Origin: Lacrimispora xylanisolvens
GTDB taxonomy: Bacteria > Bacillota > Clostridia > Lachnospirales > Lachnospiraceae
Assembly (NCBI RefSeq): GCF_002934545.1
Contig: NZ_PTJA01000001.1
Location: 620,001 to 684,000 of the forward strand
Direction of reading: 5' to 3'
Length of the DNA stretch: 64,000 bases
Part shown: positions 19,136 to 29,059 of the stretch, piece after piece
How the letters are laid out: each line of letters starts with the position of its first letter
Position numbering within the stretch: the stretch's first letter is position 1
Position numbers and translations under genes: made by a program
The notes under the pieces: generated by a model
Databases searched by the model: none
Told to the model about the DNA's origin: nothing
Seen by the model: only the letters and a program-made list of their open reading frames with translations

Positions 19136-19922
19136 AATCTTATTATTTATACCCATGTATAACTGTGAAAAGCAAATCACACGTGTTTTTAATCAGCTTA
19201 CAGATGAAGTCTGTGGACATCTTAATGAAGTACTCGTAATAAATAATCGTAGCACGGATAATAGTGAGCAGGTGGTAGTAGATTATCTTAAAGTAAATGA
19301 AATACCGGTAAAGATTAGCCTGCTAAGAAATGATGATAATTATGGTTTAGGTGGATCACATAAGGTTGCATTTCAGTATGCTGTAGATAATGATTTTGAT
19401 TATGTGATTCTTCTACATGGAGATGACCAAGGTGATATTTCAAATATTTTGCCATATTTAAAAAATCTGGAATATAACAAATACGACTGTTTTCTCGGTG
19501 CAAGATTTATCAAGGGATCACAGCTTCGTGGATATTCAAAGTTCAGAACATTTGGAAATATTATCTATGACCTTCTGTTTTCTATTGGTTGTGGATATAA
19601 AGTCTATGATCTTGGATCAGGACTTAACATGTATAAAACAGAAATACTGAAAGATAAATTTTATCTGAAGTATAAGGATAATCTTATTTTTAATTATTGT
19701 ATGGTAATGGGTTCTGCTTACTATAAGCATAAGATAAAGTTTTTTCCTATAATTTGGAGAGAGGATGATCAGGTTTCTAATGTTAAAATGGTCAACCAGG
19801 CAATTACAGTTCTAAAACTATTATTGATCTTTGTTGTGAATAAGAAAAAATTTGTTGAAGATGAACACCGGAATAAGATTGTAGAGAGTTATACCGCCAA
19901 AGTCATCTATACGAATAAATAA
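19128..19922 (+). CDS. GT2 glycosyltransferase, dolichol-phosphate-mannose-synthase-like
   Basis: A 264-residue enzyme starting with ILLFIPMYNCEKQI, then EVLVINNRSTDNSE, GGSHKVAFQYA, and VILLHGDDQGDIS as the metal site. The loop LGARFIKGSQLRGYSKFR is like that of enzymes making polyprenyl-phosphate sugars. Its C-terminus is only mildly hydrophobic and lacks the paired helices of GtrB. ATG 19128 follows AAGGAG and overlaps the upstream stop codon. An internal segment of this gene (19533-19610) is present again, broken, at 29768-29840. The expected product is an undecaprenyl-phosphate sugar or a glycolipid precursor. Confidence 0.8.
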   Translation: MDKILLFIPMYNCEKQITRVFNQLTDEVCGHLNEVLVINNRSTDNSEQVVVDYLKVNEIPVKISLLRNDDNYGLGGSHKVAFQYAVDNDFDYVILLHGDDQGDISNILPYLKNLEYNKYDCFLGARFIKGSQLRGYSKFRTFGNIIYDLLFSIGCGYKVYDLGSGLNMYKTEILKDKFYLKYKDNLIFNYCMVMGSAYYKHKIKFFPIIWREDDQVSNVKMVNQAITVLKLLLIFVVNKKKFVEDEHRNKIVESYTAKVIYTNK

Positions 19923-19936
19923 CAGGTGGTGTATTA

Positions 19937-20827
19937 GTGGAAAAGAAAAAAAATACCGCGTATTATCTGACAAATATTGTAATGCTATGCGTTATATTAG
20001 GTATATTTGCAATTCGCTATAAAAATGTGAGCAGACTTTTTGAAAGGGATACCGCATTATCTAATGTAGTGCTTTTACTGAGCGTTTTAATAGTACATGG
20101 AATTAAGGCGATAAGATTATATTTTGCTTTGTATGGACATGACATCAGTTTGAGAAGATATTTTAAAACATATTGTAAAGTAACACCGATTTCGGTTTTA
20201 TTGCCGTTCAAGCTTGGAGAATTTTTTAGAATGTATTGCTATGGTAAGGAGATAGGGAATATTCTTAAAGGTATAGTGATAGTACTCCTTGACCGATTTA
20301 TGGACACATTGGCATTACTTATGATTCTTCTTATAATTATATCGATAAATGGCGGGACAATAAATGGCTTTGCTGCAGCCTTACTTATTTTTCTCATGAT
20401 GGCAATTTTTATATATTTTATTTTCCCTAGTTTTTATCACTTTTGGAAAAAGTATCTTTTAAATGCTAAAGCATCGGAACACAAGTTGTGGGGATTACGG
20501 ACGCTAAAAAATATTCAGGCTCTTTATAGCGAGATAGAGCAGGTTATAAGAGGCAGGGGGATAATACTTTTTGGAGTGTCATTAATTGCATGGGGGGTAG
20601 AGTTATCGTCGGTATTATTAATAAACAAGGCATACTTATCAGAAAACGGATATCCTGTATTAATGGAATACCTTATGTCAGCTATGTCAAGCGGCAAATC
20701 ACAGGACTTGAGTAAATTTGTATTTGTCAGTGCTCTGATGTTTATAGCTTTCTACTTTATAATGATGTTTCCGTTAAAATTTAAAAAAAAGGTGAGACGA
20801 AATGAAAATATATGTCATATACGATGA
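19937..20827 (+). CDS. LPG-synthase-type (UPF0104/YbhN-like) membrane protein
   Basis: A 296-residue protein with seven or eight membrane helices. The family signature is seen in IKAIRLYFALYGHDIS and PISVLLPFKLGEFFRMYCYG, followed by LLDRFMDTLALLM, as in the transmembrane domain of lysylphosphatidylglycerol synthases. Members without the soluble synthase domain are thought to move lipids or lipid-linked compounds. GTG 19937 is preceded by GGTGG. The 3' end overlaps the next gene by 26 bases, so expression is tightly linked. In this operon it is a candidate flippase for the lipid-linked intermediate. Confidence 0.75.
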   Translation: MEKKKNTAYYLTNIVMLCVILGIFAIRYKNVSRLFERDTALSNVVLLLSVLIVHGIKAIRLYFALYGHDISLRRYFKTYCKVTPISVLLPFKLGEFFRMYCYGKEIGNILKGIVIVLLDRFMDTLALLMILLIIISINGGTINGFAAALLIFLMMAIFIYFIFPSFYHFWKKYLLNAKASEHKLWGLRTLKNIQALYSEIEQVIRGRGIILFGVSLIAWGVELSSVLLINKAYLSENGYPVLMEYLMSAMSSGKSQDLSKFVFVSALMFIAFYFIMMFPLKFKKKVRRNENICHIR

Positions 20828-22253
20828 CACAGGTAGAAAAAGTGAAGTAATTGCAGATATAATCGGAGATAAGGGTTTTGCAGATGTAGTTGTCAAAAAG
20901 AAAAAGCTAGAAGAATATTACAGAATCTGTATAGAAGAAGTATATAAGGATGTGGAGTGGAGAAAAATTCGTTCTATATTTGAATATGCTGATCTTATAA
21001 AATCATTAGACTTGGCAGGCGAAACAGGAAAGGTAATTCATTGCTTTTCTAACTATATTTTTTCAGATAAAGATAAGGCGCTTCTTACTTTTAAGAAGTT
21101 AGAATATATTGATGATCCATACAAAGTAATGGATGGAAAAGGGGCTGTTGCCGCAATGTTTCCATCTGTGGATGAGTATGCTAAATTCTGTAAAACAATA
21201 ATTTCGGGTCAAAAAGCGAAGGATGTTCTAAAAAAGTATATAGATTATATGAATATCGAAGGTCTTGTAGATATCAGCATCATAGGTAACTTCATACAAT
21301 GCATCACCGGAAATTTTGAGTCAAGATATTTTAACTCTCTTAAGGGAAATGAGTATACTCTTGTAAAGAGTTCTACAAACAAGAAAAAGATAAAAGCAGA
21401 ATATAGTTTTTATCATCTTTTACCTGAGGATATGAAAATCTGGTTCGTTTTGCCATTTAACTATCAGGAAACAGATAATAGTGCCAGCTATATGATGGAG
21501 CGACTTCATATGACAGATCTTTCTATCAAATGGGTTCATGGTTCAATGGATGAGTTCGAATTTGAAGATCTGATGGATAAATATTTTTATTTTTTTACTG
21601 GAAGACATAAAAGAAAATGTCTAATGGATGAGTATCAGAAAATTGCTAACAATCTCTATGTGAAAAAAGTAATAGATAGAATTATGGATTTAAAGAAGTT
21701 ACCTGAATATGCGAAAATTGAAAAGCTTTTAGAAAGTTCTGGGAATATTAGCATTGATGCCTTAGTAGAGAAATATTTTACCTTAAAGGATAAAATTGAG
21801 GCAAAAAATCAGTATCCCCAAATTAGTGTGATTGGTCATGGTGATCCTTGTTTTGCAAATACCATGTACAATAAGTCTACAAAGACACTTAAATTTATTG
21901 ATCCCAAAGGGGCACTTACAGAGGCGGATTTATGGACAAACGCTTACTATGATGTTGCCAAGCTTAGCCATTCTGTATGTGGAAGATATGATTTCTTCAA
22001 TAATGCGTTATTTGACATACGCATAGATGGAAATCTTAACTTTGATCTAGAGATTCCTTTTAATAATTCAAAGTATATTCAAATCTTTAAACAGAAGGTA
22101 GAAGAAAACGGATTTGACTATCTTACAGTAAGAATATATGAGGCATCTCTATTCCTTTCTATGTTACCTTTACACATTGATAATCTACATAAAGTTTTTG
22201 GCTTCATCTTGAACGCTAATAATATTTTAAAGGAGATTGAAAAAAATGTTTAA
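20802..22253 (+). CDS. Phosphotransferase-like protein with extra N-terminal domain
   Basis: A 483-residue protein. The C-terminal part has the kinase catalytic motif H346-G-D348-P-C-F-A-N353 and a metal-binding D367 in FIDPKG, as in aminoglycoside/choline kinases, followed by DLWTNAYYDVAKLSH. Residues 1-190 form a separate domain that I cannot assign; it has IHCFSNYIFSDKDKALL and a GKGAVAAMF stretch. ATG 20802 lies inside the preceding gene, with AAGGTGAG as ribosome site. It is followed directly by a HAD phosphatase and a nucleotidyltransferase. A pathway that phosphorylates, trims and activates a small compound for transfer onto the glycan is a reasonable inference; the compound is unknown. 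Confidence 0.6.
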   Translation: MKIYVIYDDTGRKSEVIADIIGDKGFADVVVKKKKLEEYYRICIEEVYKDVEWRKIRSIFEYADLIKSLDLAGETGKVIHCFSNYIFSDKDKALLTFKKLEYIDDPYKVMDGKGAVAAMFPSVDEYAKFCKTIISGQKAKDVLKKYIDYMNIEGLVDISIIGNFIQCITGNFESRYFNSLKGNEYTLVKSSTNKKKIKAEYSFYHLLPEDMKIWFVLPFNYQETDNSASYMMERLHMTDLSIKWVHGSMDEFEFEDLMDKYFYFFTGRHKRKCLMDEYQKIANNLYVKKVIDRIMDLKKLPEYAKIEKLLESSGNISIDALVEKYFTLKDKIEAKNQYPQISVIGHGDPCFANTMYNKSTKTLKFIDPKGALTEADLWTNAYYDVAKLSHSVCGRYDFFNNALFDIRIDGNLNFDLEIPFNNSKYIQIFKQKVEENGFDYLTVRIYEASLFLSMLPLHIDNLHKVFGFILNANNILKEIEKNV

Positions 22254-22641
22254 GGATTATTCATTTGTATTTGATGTTGATGGAACATTATGTCCTATTA
22301 AGAAAAAAAACGAAAAATATGAGGATTTAATTCCATTGTCTGATATGGTTGAAAAGTTGAAATATTACAAGGAAAATGGTGCAAAGATTATATTATATAC
22401 TTCCAGAAATATGAATTCATATAACGGAAATATTGGCCTTATTAACAAGCATACAGCTATAGTTTTGTCTGAGTGGTTGAAAAAATGGGAAATCCCTTAT
22501 GATGAAGTCGTTTATGGGAAGGTATGGCCGGGGCACAAGGGATTTTATATTGATGATCGTACAATAAGACCAGACGAGTTCCTTAAATATTCAACAGATG
22601 AGTTAGAAAAAATATGTGCGGCTTCTAGACTTCGTTCGTGA
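22246..22641 (+). CDS. Small HAD-family phosphatase of capsule-locus type
   Basis: A 131-residue protein. The HAD motif I is FVFDVDGTLC (nucleophile D10 and acid D12), motif II is LYTSRN, and motif IV is YIDDR; KVWPGHKGF lies between. I start at ATG 22246, ten bases after AGGAG; the in-frame TTG at 22237 is only one base from that site. The gene overlaps the upstream one by eight bases. Short HAD proteins of this kind occur in capsule and LPS clusters next to nucleotidyltransferases, where they remove a phosphate before sugar activation. Substrate not predictable. Confidence 0.8.
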   Translation: MFKDYSFVFDVDGTLCPIKKKNEKYEDLIPLSDMVEKLKYYKENGAKIILYTSRNMNSYNGNIGLINKHTAIVLSEWLKKWEIPYDEVVYGKVWPGHKGFYIDDRTIRPDEFLKYSTDELEKICAASRLRS

Positions 22642-22668
22642 TTTTTTAAATGAGAAAGGGGATATTCA

Positions 22669-23400
22669 ATGCGAAAGATAGATGTTGTAATTACAATGGG
22701 AGGATTGGGTTCCAGATTCCGTAAAATGGGCTATACAGTGCCTAAGTATATGATTGAGGCAAAGGGAAAAACATTATTTGAGTGGTCCATGATTTCTCTT
22801 GAGGGATATAAGGCAGATGTTGAGTCCTATATATTTATAGCGATGAAAGATGATGCAGTAGATGCCGAAAAATTTATAATAGAACAGTGTCAGAAGATGA
22901 ATCTTCCTAATTATCGTGTGATAATGCTAGATTATCTTACAGATGGCCAGGCCACAACTGCTTCATTAGCATCTGAGTATTGGAATTCGTGCAATGCACT
23001 TCTAATATATAATATTGATACTTATGTTGAAGCTGGAATAATGAATTCTGCAGAGCTTAAGGGAGATGGATTTATCCCTTGTTTCCAGGCCGAAGGGGAT
23101 CATTGGAGTTTTGTAAGGCTTGATGATACTGGTAAAGTAGTTGAAATTAAGGAGAAAAAGAGAATCTCCAATTATTGTACGCTTGGAGCATATTATTTCA
23201 AGAGCTGTAAGCTCTATAAAGATCTGTACAATGAGTATTACAGCAAGACGCAGGAACTTGTAAATGGTGAGAAATACGTGGCTCCATTGTACGATTATCT
23301 ACTTTTTAAAGGTGGAGAAATCTATATTTCTGACATTCCGCTGAAGAGGGTGCATGTGCTTGGAACACCTGAAGAACTTCAGAGGTTTCTAGTGGAATAG
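22669..23400 (+). CDS. Nucleotidyltransferase (NTP-transferase fold)
   Basis: A 243-residue enzyme with the sugar-1-phosphate nucleotidyltransferase signature VITMGGLGSRFRKMGYTVPK at residues 7-26 and the metal-site region YNIDTYVE near residue 120. The length fits single-domain cytidylyl- or uridylyltransferases rather than the ~290-residue RmlA type. The gene starts at ATG 22669 with AAAGGGG upstream. Placed after kinase-like and phosphatase genes, it is the best candidate for the final activation step, giving an NDP-linked sugar or amino-alcohol for use by the operon's transferases. Confidence 0.8.
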   Translation: MRKIDVVITMGGLGSRFRKMGYTVPKYMIEAKGKTLFEWSMISLEGYKADVESYIFIAMKDDAVDAEKFIIEQCQKMNLPNYRVIMLDYLTDGQATTASLASEYWNSCNALLIYNIDTYVEAGIMNSAELKGDGFIPCFQAEGDHWSFVRLDDTGKVVEIKEKKRISNYCTLGAYYFKSCKLYKDLYNEYYSKTQELVNGEKYVAPLYDYLLFKGGEIYISDIPLKRVHVLGTPEELQRFLVE

Positions 23401-23526
23401 AAATAGCTAATTAATTCTGAAACCGAATTTTATGTTTTATAAGAAGCAAAGACTTATTGAGGAACTTTTATAAAATATATACAGGTGGTAGGCCATATGA
23501 TAATGAAAAAATCGGAGGAAAGTTGA

Positions 23527-23940
23527 TTGAAAACATTAATCAGTCAGGCAATTAGATTTATTGGCTTAAGTGGAGTGGGCTGGTTGCTTGATTTTGGGAT
23601 ATATACATTAATAGGCTTAGTTTCTGCAAATTTGGTGCTGAATAATTCAATAAGTTCGTGGGTGGGAGTTACCTTTGTTTTTATCTTTGCTACAAGGAAA
23701 GTATTTGATAATGATAGTAATATTCCACTTAAGTGGAAGTATGTACTGTATTTGCTTTATCAGTGTTTGCTTATTTATTTTATTTCAAAGCTACTTAATG
23801 TAATCAATGCAGTTATATTAGCAAATATTATGATTGATATTATAAAAAAATCTTCTGCTATAATTGCAAAGATACTAATAACGCCGATTACAATGACCTT
23901 AAACTTCTTTGTAATGAAGGGAGTAATTGAGAAATTATAG
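23527..23940 (+). CDS. GtrA-family membrane protein
   Basis: A 137-residue protein with four membrane helices in the GtrA (PF04138) arrangement: ISQAIRFIGLSGVGWLLDFG at the start, NNSISSWVGVTFVFIFATRK in the second pair, and a C-terminal helix ending in MTLNFFVMK. It starts at TTG 23527 after GGAGGAAAG. GtrA proteins are thought to flip undecaprenyl-phosphate-linked sugars. It closes the operon starting at 17525 and pairs logically with the GT2 at 19128 and the GT-C-like protein at 17525. Confidence 0.85.
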   Translation: MKTLISQAIRFIGLSGVGWLLDFGIYTLIGLVSANLVLNNSISSWVGVTFVFIFATRKVFDNDSNIPLKWKYVLYLLYQCLLIYFISKLLNVINAVILANIMIDIIKKSSAIIAKILITPITMTLNFFVMKGVIEKL

Positions 23941-24228
23941 AATTGTATATGAGTGATTCTAATTGACGCCTTTAGCCATCTATCAGGCTAATTTCGATAG
24001 GTTATCATACTAAGTGTTTTTAGACTTTTCAATTGTTTTATTGTTAACTATGTAAAGACATTAGAATTGTATGTTTATTCAAACAAAATATAACGAAAAA
24101 TAAAGTATGCGGAAACGGACTGATTATATTTATGAACTATTATATAAAAAGGTAGTGTAATAAATTTTGTGCCTCTGGAAATAAATGGATTCTTTCTGGG
24201 AATGAATTAGAGGTTCTTTGTCAATAGT
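23941..24228. other. Gene-free interval
   Basis: A+T-rich with no reading frame of interest. Near 24212 the stretch GGTTCTTTGTCAATAGTTGG looks like the outer end of an ISL3-type element whose transposase wreck follows; a matching opposite end was not found. Confidence 0.4.
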
Positions 24229-24262
24229 TGGGGTGGGATTCGTATGAATCCTCCCCCTTTCT
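24229..24262 (+). terminator. Hairpin near the insertion-sequence end
   Basis: A stem of about 12 bp (24230-24241 with 24246-24257, one G-T pair) with loop GTAT, then TTTCTTG. It may terminate the 17.5-23.9 kb operon or shield the inserted element from outside transcription. Confidence 0.6.
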
Positions 24263-24300
24263 TGTGTTTAGAGCGTAAGGGCATAGTTTCGGGGTAGATA

Positions 24301-25115
24301 TCAAAATTTATTCCCGGTTTCTTTTAGCAGAAGTTTTGCTCTTAATAATTGAAAGCTATTTCGACCATACATGATCCTTTTGGTTAATTTTATTTTATTA
24401 ACGCTTCCTTCTGCTAGACCATTATTATATTTATAATGAATACCATTATTGACAGCATCAATATCTGCATTTAACCCATTTATGTAAGTATCTAGTTCAT
24501 CAATCTGTAGAGCAGCTACTGCTGTCATCCATGAGTCCAACTTATTTTATTTTCCTTTCGTGAAAACACAATACCATGAAATTCTTTTAGGAGTGAATAT
24601 AACTGCCCAATAACCGGATACTTTGTTATCGTTGCCTCGTACTGCCCTTGTGTCATTCCTTTCACATGTTCTAAATCACGATAGATTAATTGACACAGGC
24701 TCTTTCTAGGAATATATTCAACAGACACTGTTTGTTCAGCTGCCGAAATACGTTTCTGATGGGTTTCTTTCTTTTTGCATAAAAACCCGCAAAGAAGCAA
24801 CGGTTCCGGTATATCCCTTGTGGCAAATGTACTCATGAATTTTTTTATAGGTTATTCCCTGTGAACGCATGGCTACCACTTCTTGCTCATAAGGTGCTAG
24901 CTTACCTGGCATCCGACAGTCATAATGACCATTGTTAGAAGAGCACTCTTCTTCTAAATATTTTTTTACCGTCTGATATGTAAGACCAGTCAGACGAGTA
25001 ATTTCGTCTATGGCATGTCCTTCTTAATACAATTTACTCACCTCATTAATTGCTAACTGCTTGTTTGCCAGTGTCTGAATATGTTGGCGTTCTCGTATGT
25101 AGTGTATTGGTACAA
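24301..25115 (-). pseudogene. Decayed ISL3-family transposase
   Basis: Reading leftward, pieces of an ISL3-type transposase appear in at least three frames. There is a helix-turn-helix part (ITRLTGLTYQTVKKYLEEE; KLAPYEQEVVAMRSQG), then VSVEYIPRKSLCQLIYRDLE, then the C-terminus LAEGSVNKIKLTKRIMYGRN. Frame changes occur near 24530 and 24800, with stops between. Most of the DDE catalytic region is missing, so there has been an internal deletion as well as point decay. It is not functional. Confidence 0.75.
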
Positions 25116-25308
25116 CTTCTATTTTCTCTTGAACTTTTGGAACAGAGTCAGGAATCATAGAGGCTTTCCTCCTCAGCCGCTTTATATTCTAATAAAAAGA
25201 ACTGGTAGATATATCGTTATGGTAGCACCAGGCTTAATCAGATAAGCGGCTTATGCGGCGCTGCTGGATGCAATCCATCCAGTATTTATCTTTTTGAGTT
25301 TTTGTCAT
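25116..25308 (-). pseudogene. Remnant of an IS66-type TnpA-like orf
   Basis: From an ATG at 25308 the frame reads MTKTQKDKYWMDCIQQRRIS, a stop, AWCYHNDISTSSFY, another stop, then NIKRLRRKAS. This is the small accessory orf of IS66-type elements with two in-frame stops. It runs into the ISL3 remnant without a clear boundary, so one element probably inserted into or recombined with the other. Confidence 0.6.
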
Positions 25309-25504
25309 ATTTTAAAATCCTTCAAGAAAATATGGAGTAAAATCATACAAAAGTTTGAAGTAAAATAGCAGTGAAATGCCACAACCTTTGTTGTTCAAGA
25401 ACAGAGCTGTGAATTACTCCAACTGTCCTTATTTTACAGTAAAAAATCAATTAAGACGACTGTAGATTATGTTGCGCTTACCTTAATTTAATTATTTTAT
25501 TTTC

Positions 25505-27094
25505 CTAATATAAACATATGTTGCTGAAAATAAATGTTGAATTATCATCCCCAGTATTGTCTTCATAGCCTCCATTAAAAACTATCTTCATCCTTCCATA
25601 CAAATTGGATACGTCAATCATATACTGATGCCACTCTTCATCAATATCATGATAGCTTACCAATAGCTCAGCAAGCATTTCTCCGCAATCATTAAATATC
25701 ATTACTGTAGGTTGTCCATGATCGTTCTTCTTCCTTCCATAAAAGACTAGATACTTGTGTTCACTAGAAATATCAACAGTAGTACTAGCTCCAACGAAAT
25801 TACTTTCTCTTAGTGAGTCCTCAATACTGTATTTGTCACCACTTTTTCGTTGCAAACTGCCCACACATTCGATCCCTAGTTCTCCATTGTATTGATTTTC
25901 AATTATTCTTGCATTTTTAAACTCAAAATTTGGAATGTCTAACGAAACAACAAAAGGCGTTGCTCCCGTCAGCTCTTTGTTATATAATGCAGCCGAATAA
26001 AAATCATTTTCATAATCTTCTTGCTGATTTATACTCATATAATCAAATGACGTATAATACTCCATCTCTTTTGCTAAATAATCTTTATAATTATCTTTCG
26101 TTAAATGATATTGTCCTTCATGCATCCACTTCAACATCAGGCTATTTACCCATGTTCCATAATGCAAAACATCCTTATAATTATTCAAATCAGTCGTAAT
26201 ATCATAACGATTATTAAAAGAAAAAAGTCTTATGTTATCTGACTCTAGTATTAATTCAATAATGTATTGTTCCGCCTCTATTTGTCTATATATTCCCCCA
26301 TTGGCAAACAATGTATGCCACCAAGAAATGCTATATGGAGAAAAGAAATAATAGAAATCCACGTTCGGATATTCGTTAGCGAGAGAAGTTACGTTCTGTT
26401 CAATATTTTCTTTAATTAATTCTTTTTCCTGTGTAGTAAGATGTACTGGCTCTCTTAGTTGGAAGTTTGCTATGCCCTCTGGTAATACTGTTTTTATGCC
26501 AAATTTATAGCCTTGTTGCCAGCCAGCATAATCATCAAACGACGTTATTCCAGGTGTGAAATCGTCTGCATCATTTGCAATAACCATTTCATACGTTCTA
26601 CCCCAGATAATATCCCTATTCAATAGATATTTTACATCATTAAACGGGTTATCATCATACAGATATGTCGGATACTCACCTAAATCCAATCGCATACCAT
26701 CTTTTTCATCAAAAAAATAACTCATATCCAAACAGCGAACGATTGTTTTTAAATTTGGATTATGTGTCAATGCAACCTTCAAGTTATCATTTATTTCTTT
26801 ATATGAACCACCTGAGTATGGCACCTTAATCGATGTACACTTGAAAACATCATCCATTTCACTCGTTTTGAAATTCTGGGTCATAGAAGTACCTGTAATC
26901 AGTGCATCATAGTCAAAATGCTTTGTAATTCCATCATTTTGACTTCTTGTATTGCTTAAAACATAGTAATATCTATCTGTATTTGGTTTATGATAATGCA
27001 TAAACGGATCAACTTTATATACCCAGAATCCAATCGTTCCAGTAATCACCAGAACAATAGCCAACCATCCTGCTACCCATATCTTTGATTTCAT
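25505..27094 (-). CDS. SGNH/AlgJ-DltD-like partner of the MBOAT acyltransferase
   Basis: A 529-residue protein with one N-terminal membrane helix (residues 5-27) and the rest outside. The first SGNH block is visible as ALITGTSMTQNF and a late block as DVLHYGTWVNS, supplying the putative Ser and Asp-x-x-His residues. The C-terminal ~130 residues look like a beta-sandwich. It is coded 15 bases after the MBOAT gene and transcribed with it. MBOAT/SGNH pairs move an acyl group, usually acetyl, across the membrane and onto a polysaccharide hydroxyl. The likely role is O-acylation of one of the glycans made here. Catalytic residue assignment is by pattern only. Confidence 0.75.
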   Translation of the reverse strand: MKSKIWVAGWLAIVLVITGTIGFWVYKVDPFMHYHKPNTDRYYYVLSNTRSQNDGITKHFDYDALITGTSMTQNFKTSEMDDVFKCTSIKVPYSGGSYKEINDNLKVALTHNPNLKTIVRCLDMSYFFDEKDGMRLDLGEYPTYLYDDNPFNDVKYLLNRDIIWGRTYEMVIANDADDFTPGITSFDDYAGWQQGYKFGIKTVLPEGIANFQLREPVHLTTQEKELIKENIEQNVTSLANEYPNVDFYYFFSPYSISWWHTLFANGGIYRQIEAEQYIIELILESDNIRLFSFNNRYDITTDLNNYKDVLHYGTWVNSLMLKWMHEGQYHLTKDNYKDYLAKEMEYYTSFDYMSINQQEDYENDFYSAALYNKELTGATPFVVSLDIPNFEFKNARIIENQYNGELGIECVGSLQRKSGDKYSIEDSLRESNFVGASTTVDISSEHKYLVFYGRKKNDHGQPTVMIFNDCGEMLAELLVSYHDIDEEWHQYMIDVSNLYGRMKIVFNGGYEDNTGDDNSTFIFSNICLY

Positions 27095-27109
27095 ATTCTC
27101 ACACTTCCT

Positions 27110-28552
27110 TTAAAAATTAAAATATACAAACACAGATTCAGCACCCAAACAAGTAAATGCCCATACAAAAGCTACAGATGCATAAATCATACTAATCCAA
27201 GATATATTATCTTTGTTTCTATAATTGTTTTCTGGAATAAGGCATATTGCAAAGGCACTAAATGTAAACAACAACATCCATAAACCACGTACACCGCTTA
27301 ATTTATTCATAATCGGAATAATCTTTAAAATAAATGCTTGCTCTGGTAAATTGAAGGCATCTAAAAGACCGCCTGTTATTGCCGTATTTTGGAATAGACA
27401 TACTGTTCTTACTATCTCTTTCCACTGCTGAATTGAATCTGACCTAAATAGCAACCAAAGAAAATTAATTAATGCAAACGTCATTATCCGTCGCGCTGGC
27501 TCAAATATTTTCTTCTGTTTATCTTCGGTAACTCTATCAAAAATACTAAATGCACCATGAAGAATTCCCCACAAGATGAACGTCCAATTTGCCCCATGCC
27601 ATATACCGCTAACAATGAAAACTATCATCGTATTGACAACAATGAAGAGCTTTCCCCTCCTACTTCCACCTAATGGAAAATAAATATATTTAGTAAAGAA
27701 ACTCGTTAATGAAATATGCCATCTTTTCCAAAAATCTCTGATGGAAAGCGACTTGTACGGTGAGTCAAAATTAATTGGAAGCGTAATATTTAACATAAGT
27801 GATGACCCAACAGCCATATCGCTATATCCACTAAAATCAAAATAGATTTCAAACGTATAAAACAGTGTGATAAATATCCAGTCCATTGAAGTTGCAGTGC
27901 TTATATTTGAATAACCCCACGATACCCCTTTTGCAAACGTATCTGCTAAAAGTAATTTTTTAAATAATCCATATGAAAAAAGCTTAATTCCAACTGCAAT
28001 ATTATTCCAATCAATTTTTTTTAATTCTGTATTATTAATCTGCTGATAAAAATCAGCCGGTTCTACCAACGGTCCCATTAAAATTTTGGGAAAATATAGA
28101 ATATATGCCATGTAATCTAAAATTGATGTATTAACAATTCCTGTATATACAGATACCAGATATGATATTTGCTGAAAGGTAAAGAAACTAATACCTAAAG
28201 GTTGAATTATTGATTTTAATGGGATTTCCCTTGCAAATAATATATTAATATTTGATATTGCAAAGTTTGTATACTTAAAAAATAAAAGCAAAGTAAGATT
28301 TATAATTATCGGAATGCAAAGAAAAACTCGTTTCCAATTAAATCGATTTATACAAATCGAAAACAAATAGTTTATAATACCACTCAAAAGCATTACTTTG
28401 ATAAGTGAAATATCTGAGTAGGCATAAAAAATAATACTTCCAATAACTATAACAGCCTTCCCCAGCTTGTCATTTATCCTATTTGAAAAAAAATAGCTTA
28501 TTACTTGTAACGGCAAAAACAACAGAATAAAAACATATGAATTGAACTGCAT
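27110..28552 (-). CDS. MBOAT-family O-acyltransferase (AlgI/DltB type)
   Basis: A 480-residue membrane protein with about eleven helices. Family hallmarks are PLGISFFTFQQISYL, the FDFSGYSDMAVG stretch, SIRDFWKRWHISLTSFF, and VSGIWHGANWTFILWGILHG, which holds the two conserved histidines of the active tunnel. The start ATG 28552 has AGAGGGAG upstream. It would use a cytoplasmic acyl donor and pass the acyl group to the SGNH protein coded downstream. The pair lies between insertion-sequence wrecks on the strand opposite to the neighbouring operons, so it was probably acquired as a separate cassette. Confidence 0.92.
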   Translation of the reverse strand: MQFNSYVFILLFLPLQVISYFFSNRINDKLGKAVIVIGSIIFYAYSDISLIKVMLLSGIINYLFSICINRFNWKRVFLCIPIIINLTLLLFFKYTNFAISNINILFAREIPLKSIIQPLGISFFTFQQISYLVSVYTGIVNTSILDYMAYILYFPKILMGPLVEPADFYQQINNTELKKIDWNNIAVGIKLFSYGLFKKLLLADTFAKGVSWGYSNISTATSMDWIFITLFYTFEIYFDFSGYSDMAVGSSLMLNITLPINFDSPYKSLSIRDFWKRWHISLTSFFTKYIYFPLGGSRRGKLFIVVNTMIVFIVSGIWHGANWTFILWGILHGAFSIFDRVTEDKQKKIFEPARRIMTFALINFLWLLFRSDSIQQWKEIVRTVCLFQNTAITGGLLDAFNLPEQAFILKIIPIMNKLSGVRGLWMLLFTFSAFAICLIPENNYRNKDNISWISMIYASVAFVWAFTCLGAESVFVYFNF

Positions 28553-28650
28553 ACTAAAACTCCCTCTGAATTATGTACTTTTACGAATTAACCATTCTAT
28601 GAATCAACTTTCTAAGAATACCATAAAACAGGCCTTCTTCCAAGTTTTTT

Positions 28651-28990
<340 letters not shown>

Positions 28991-29059
28991 CTTCTAATCC
29001 CCCTTTTAGCTAATAAGAAATGATCCTGCATATCAGATATTTATCGACTGCTGAAACTA

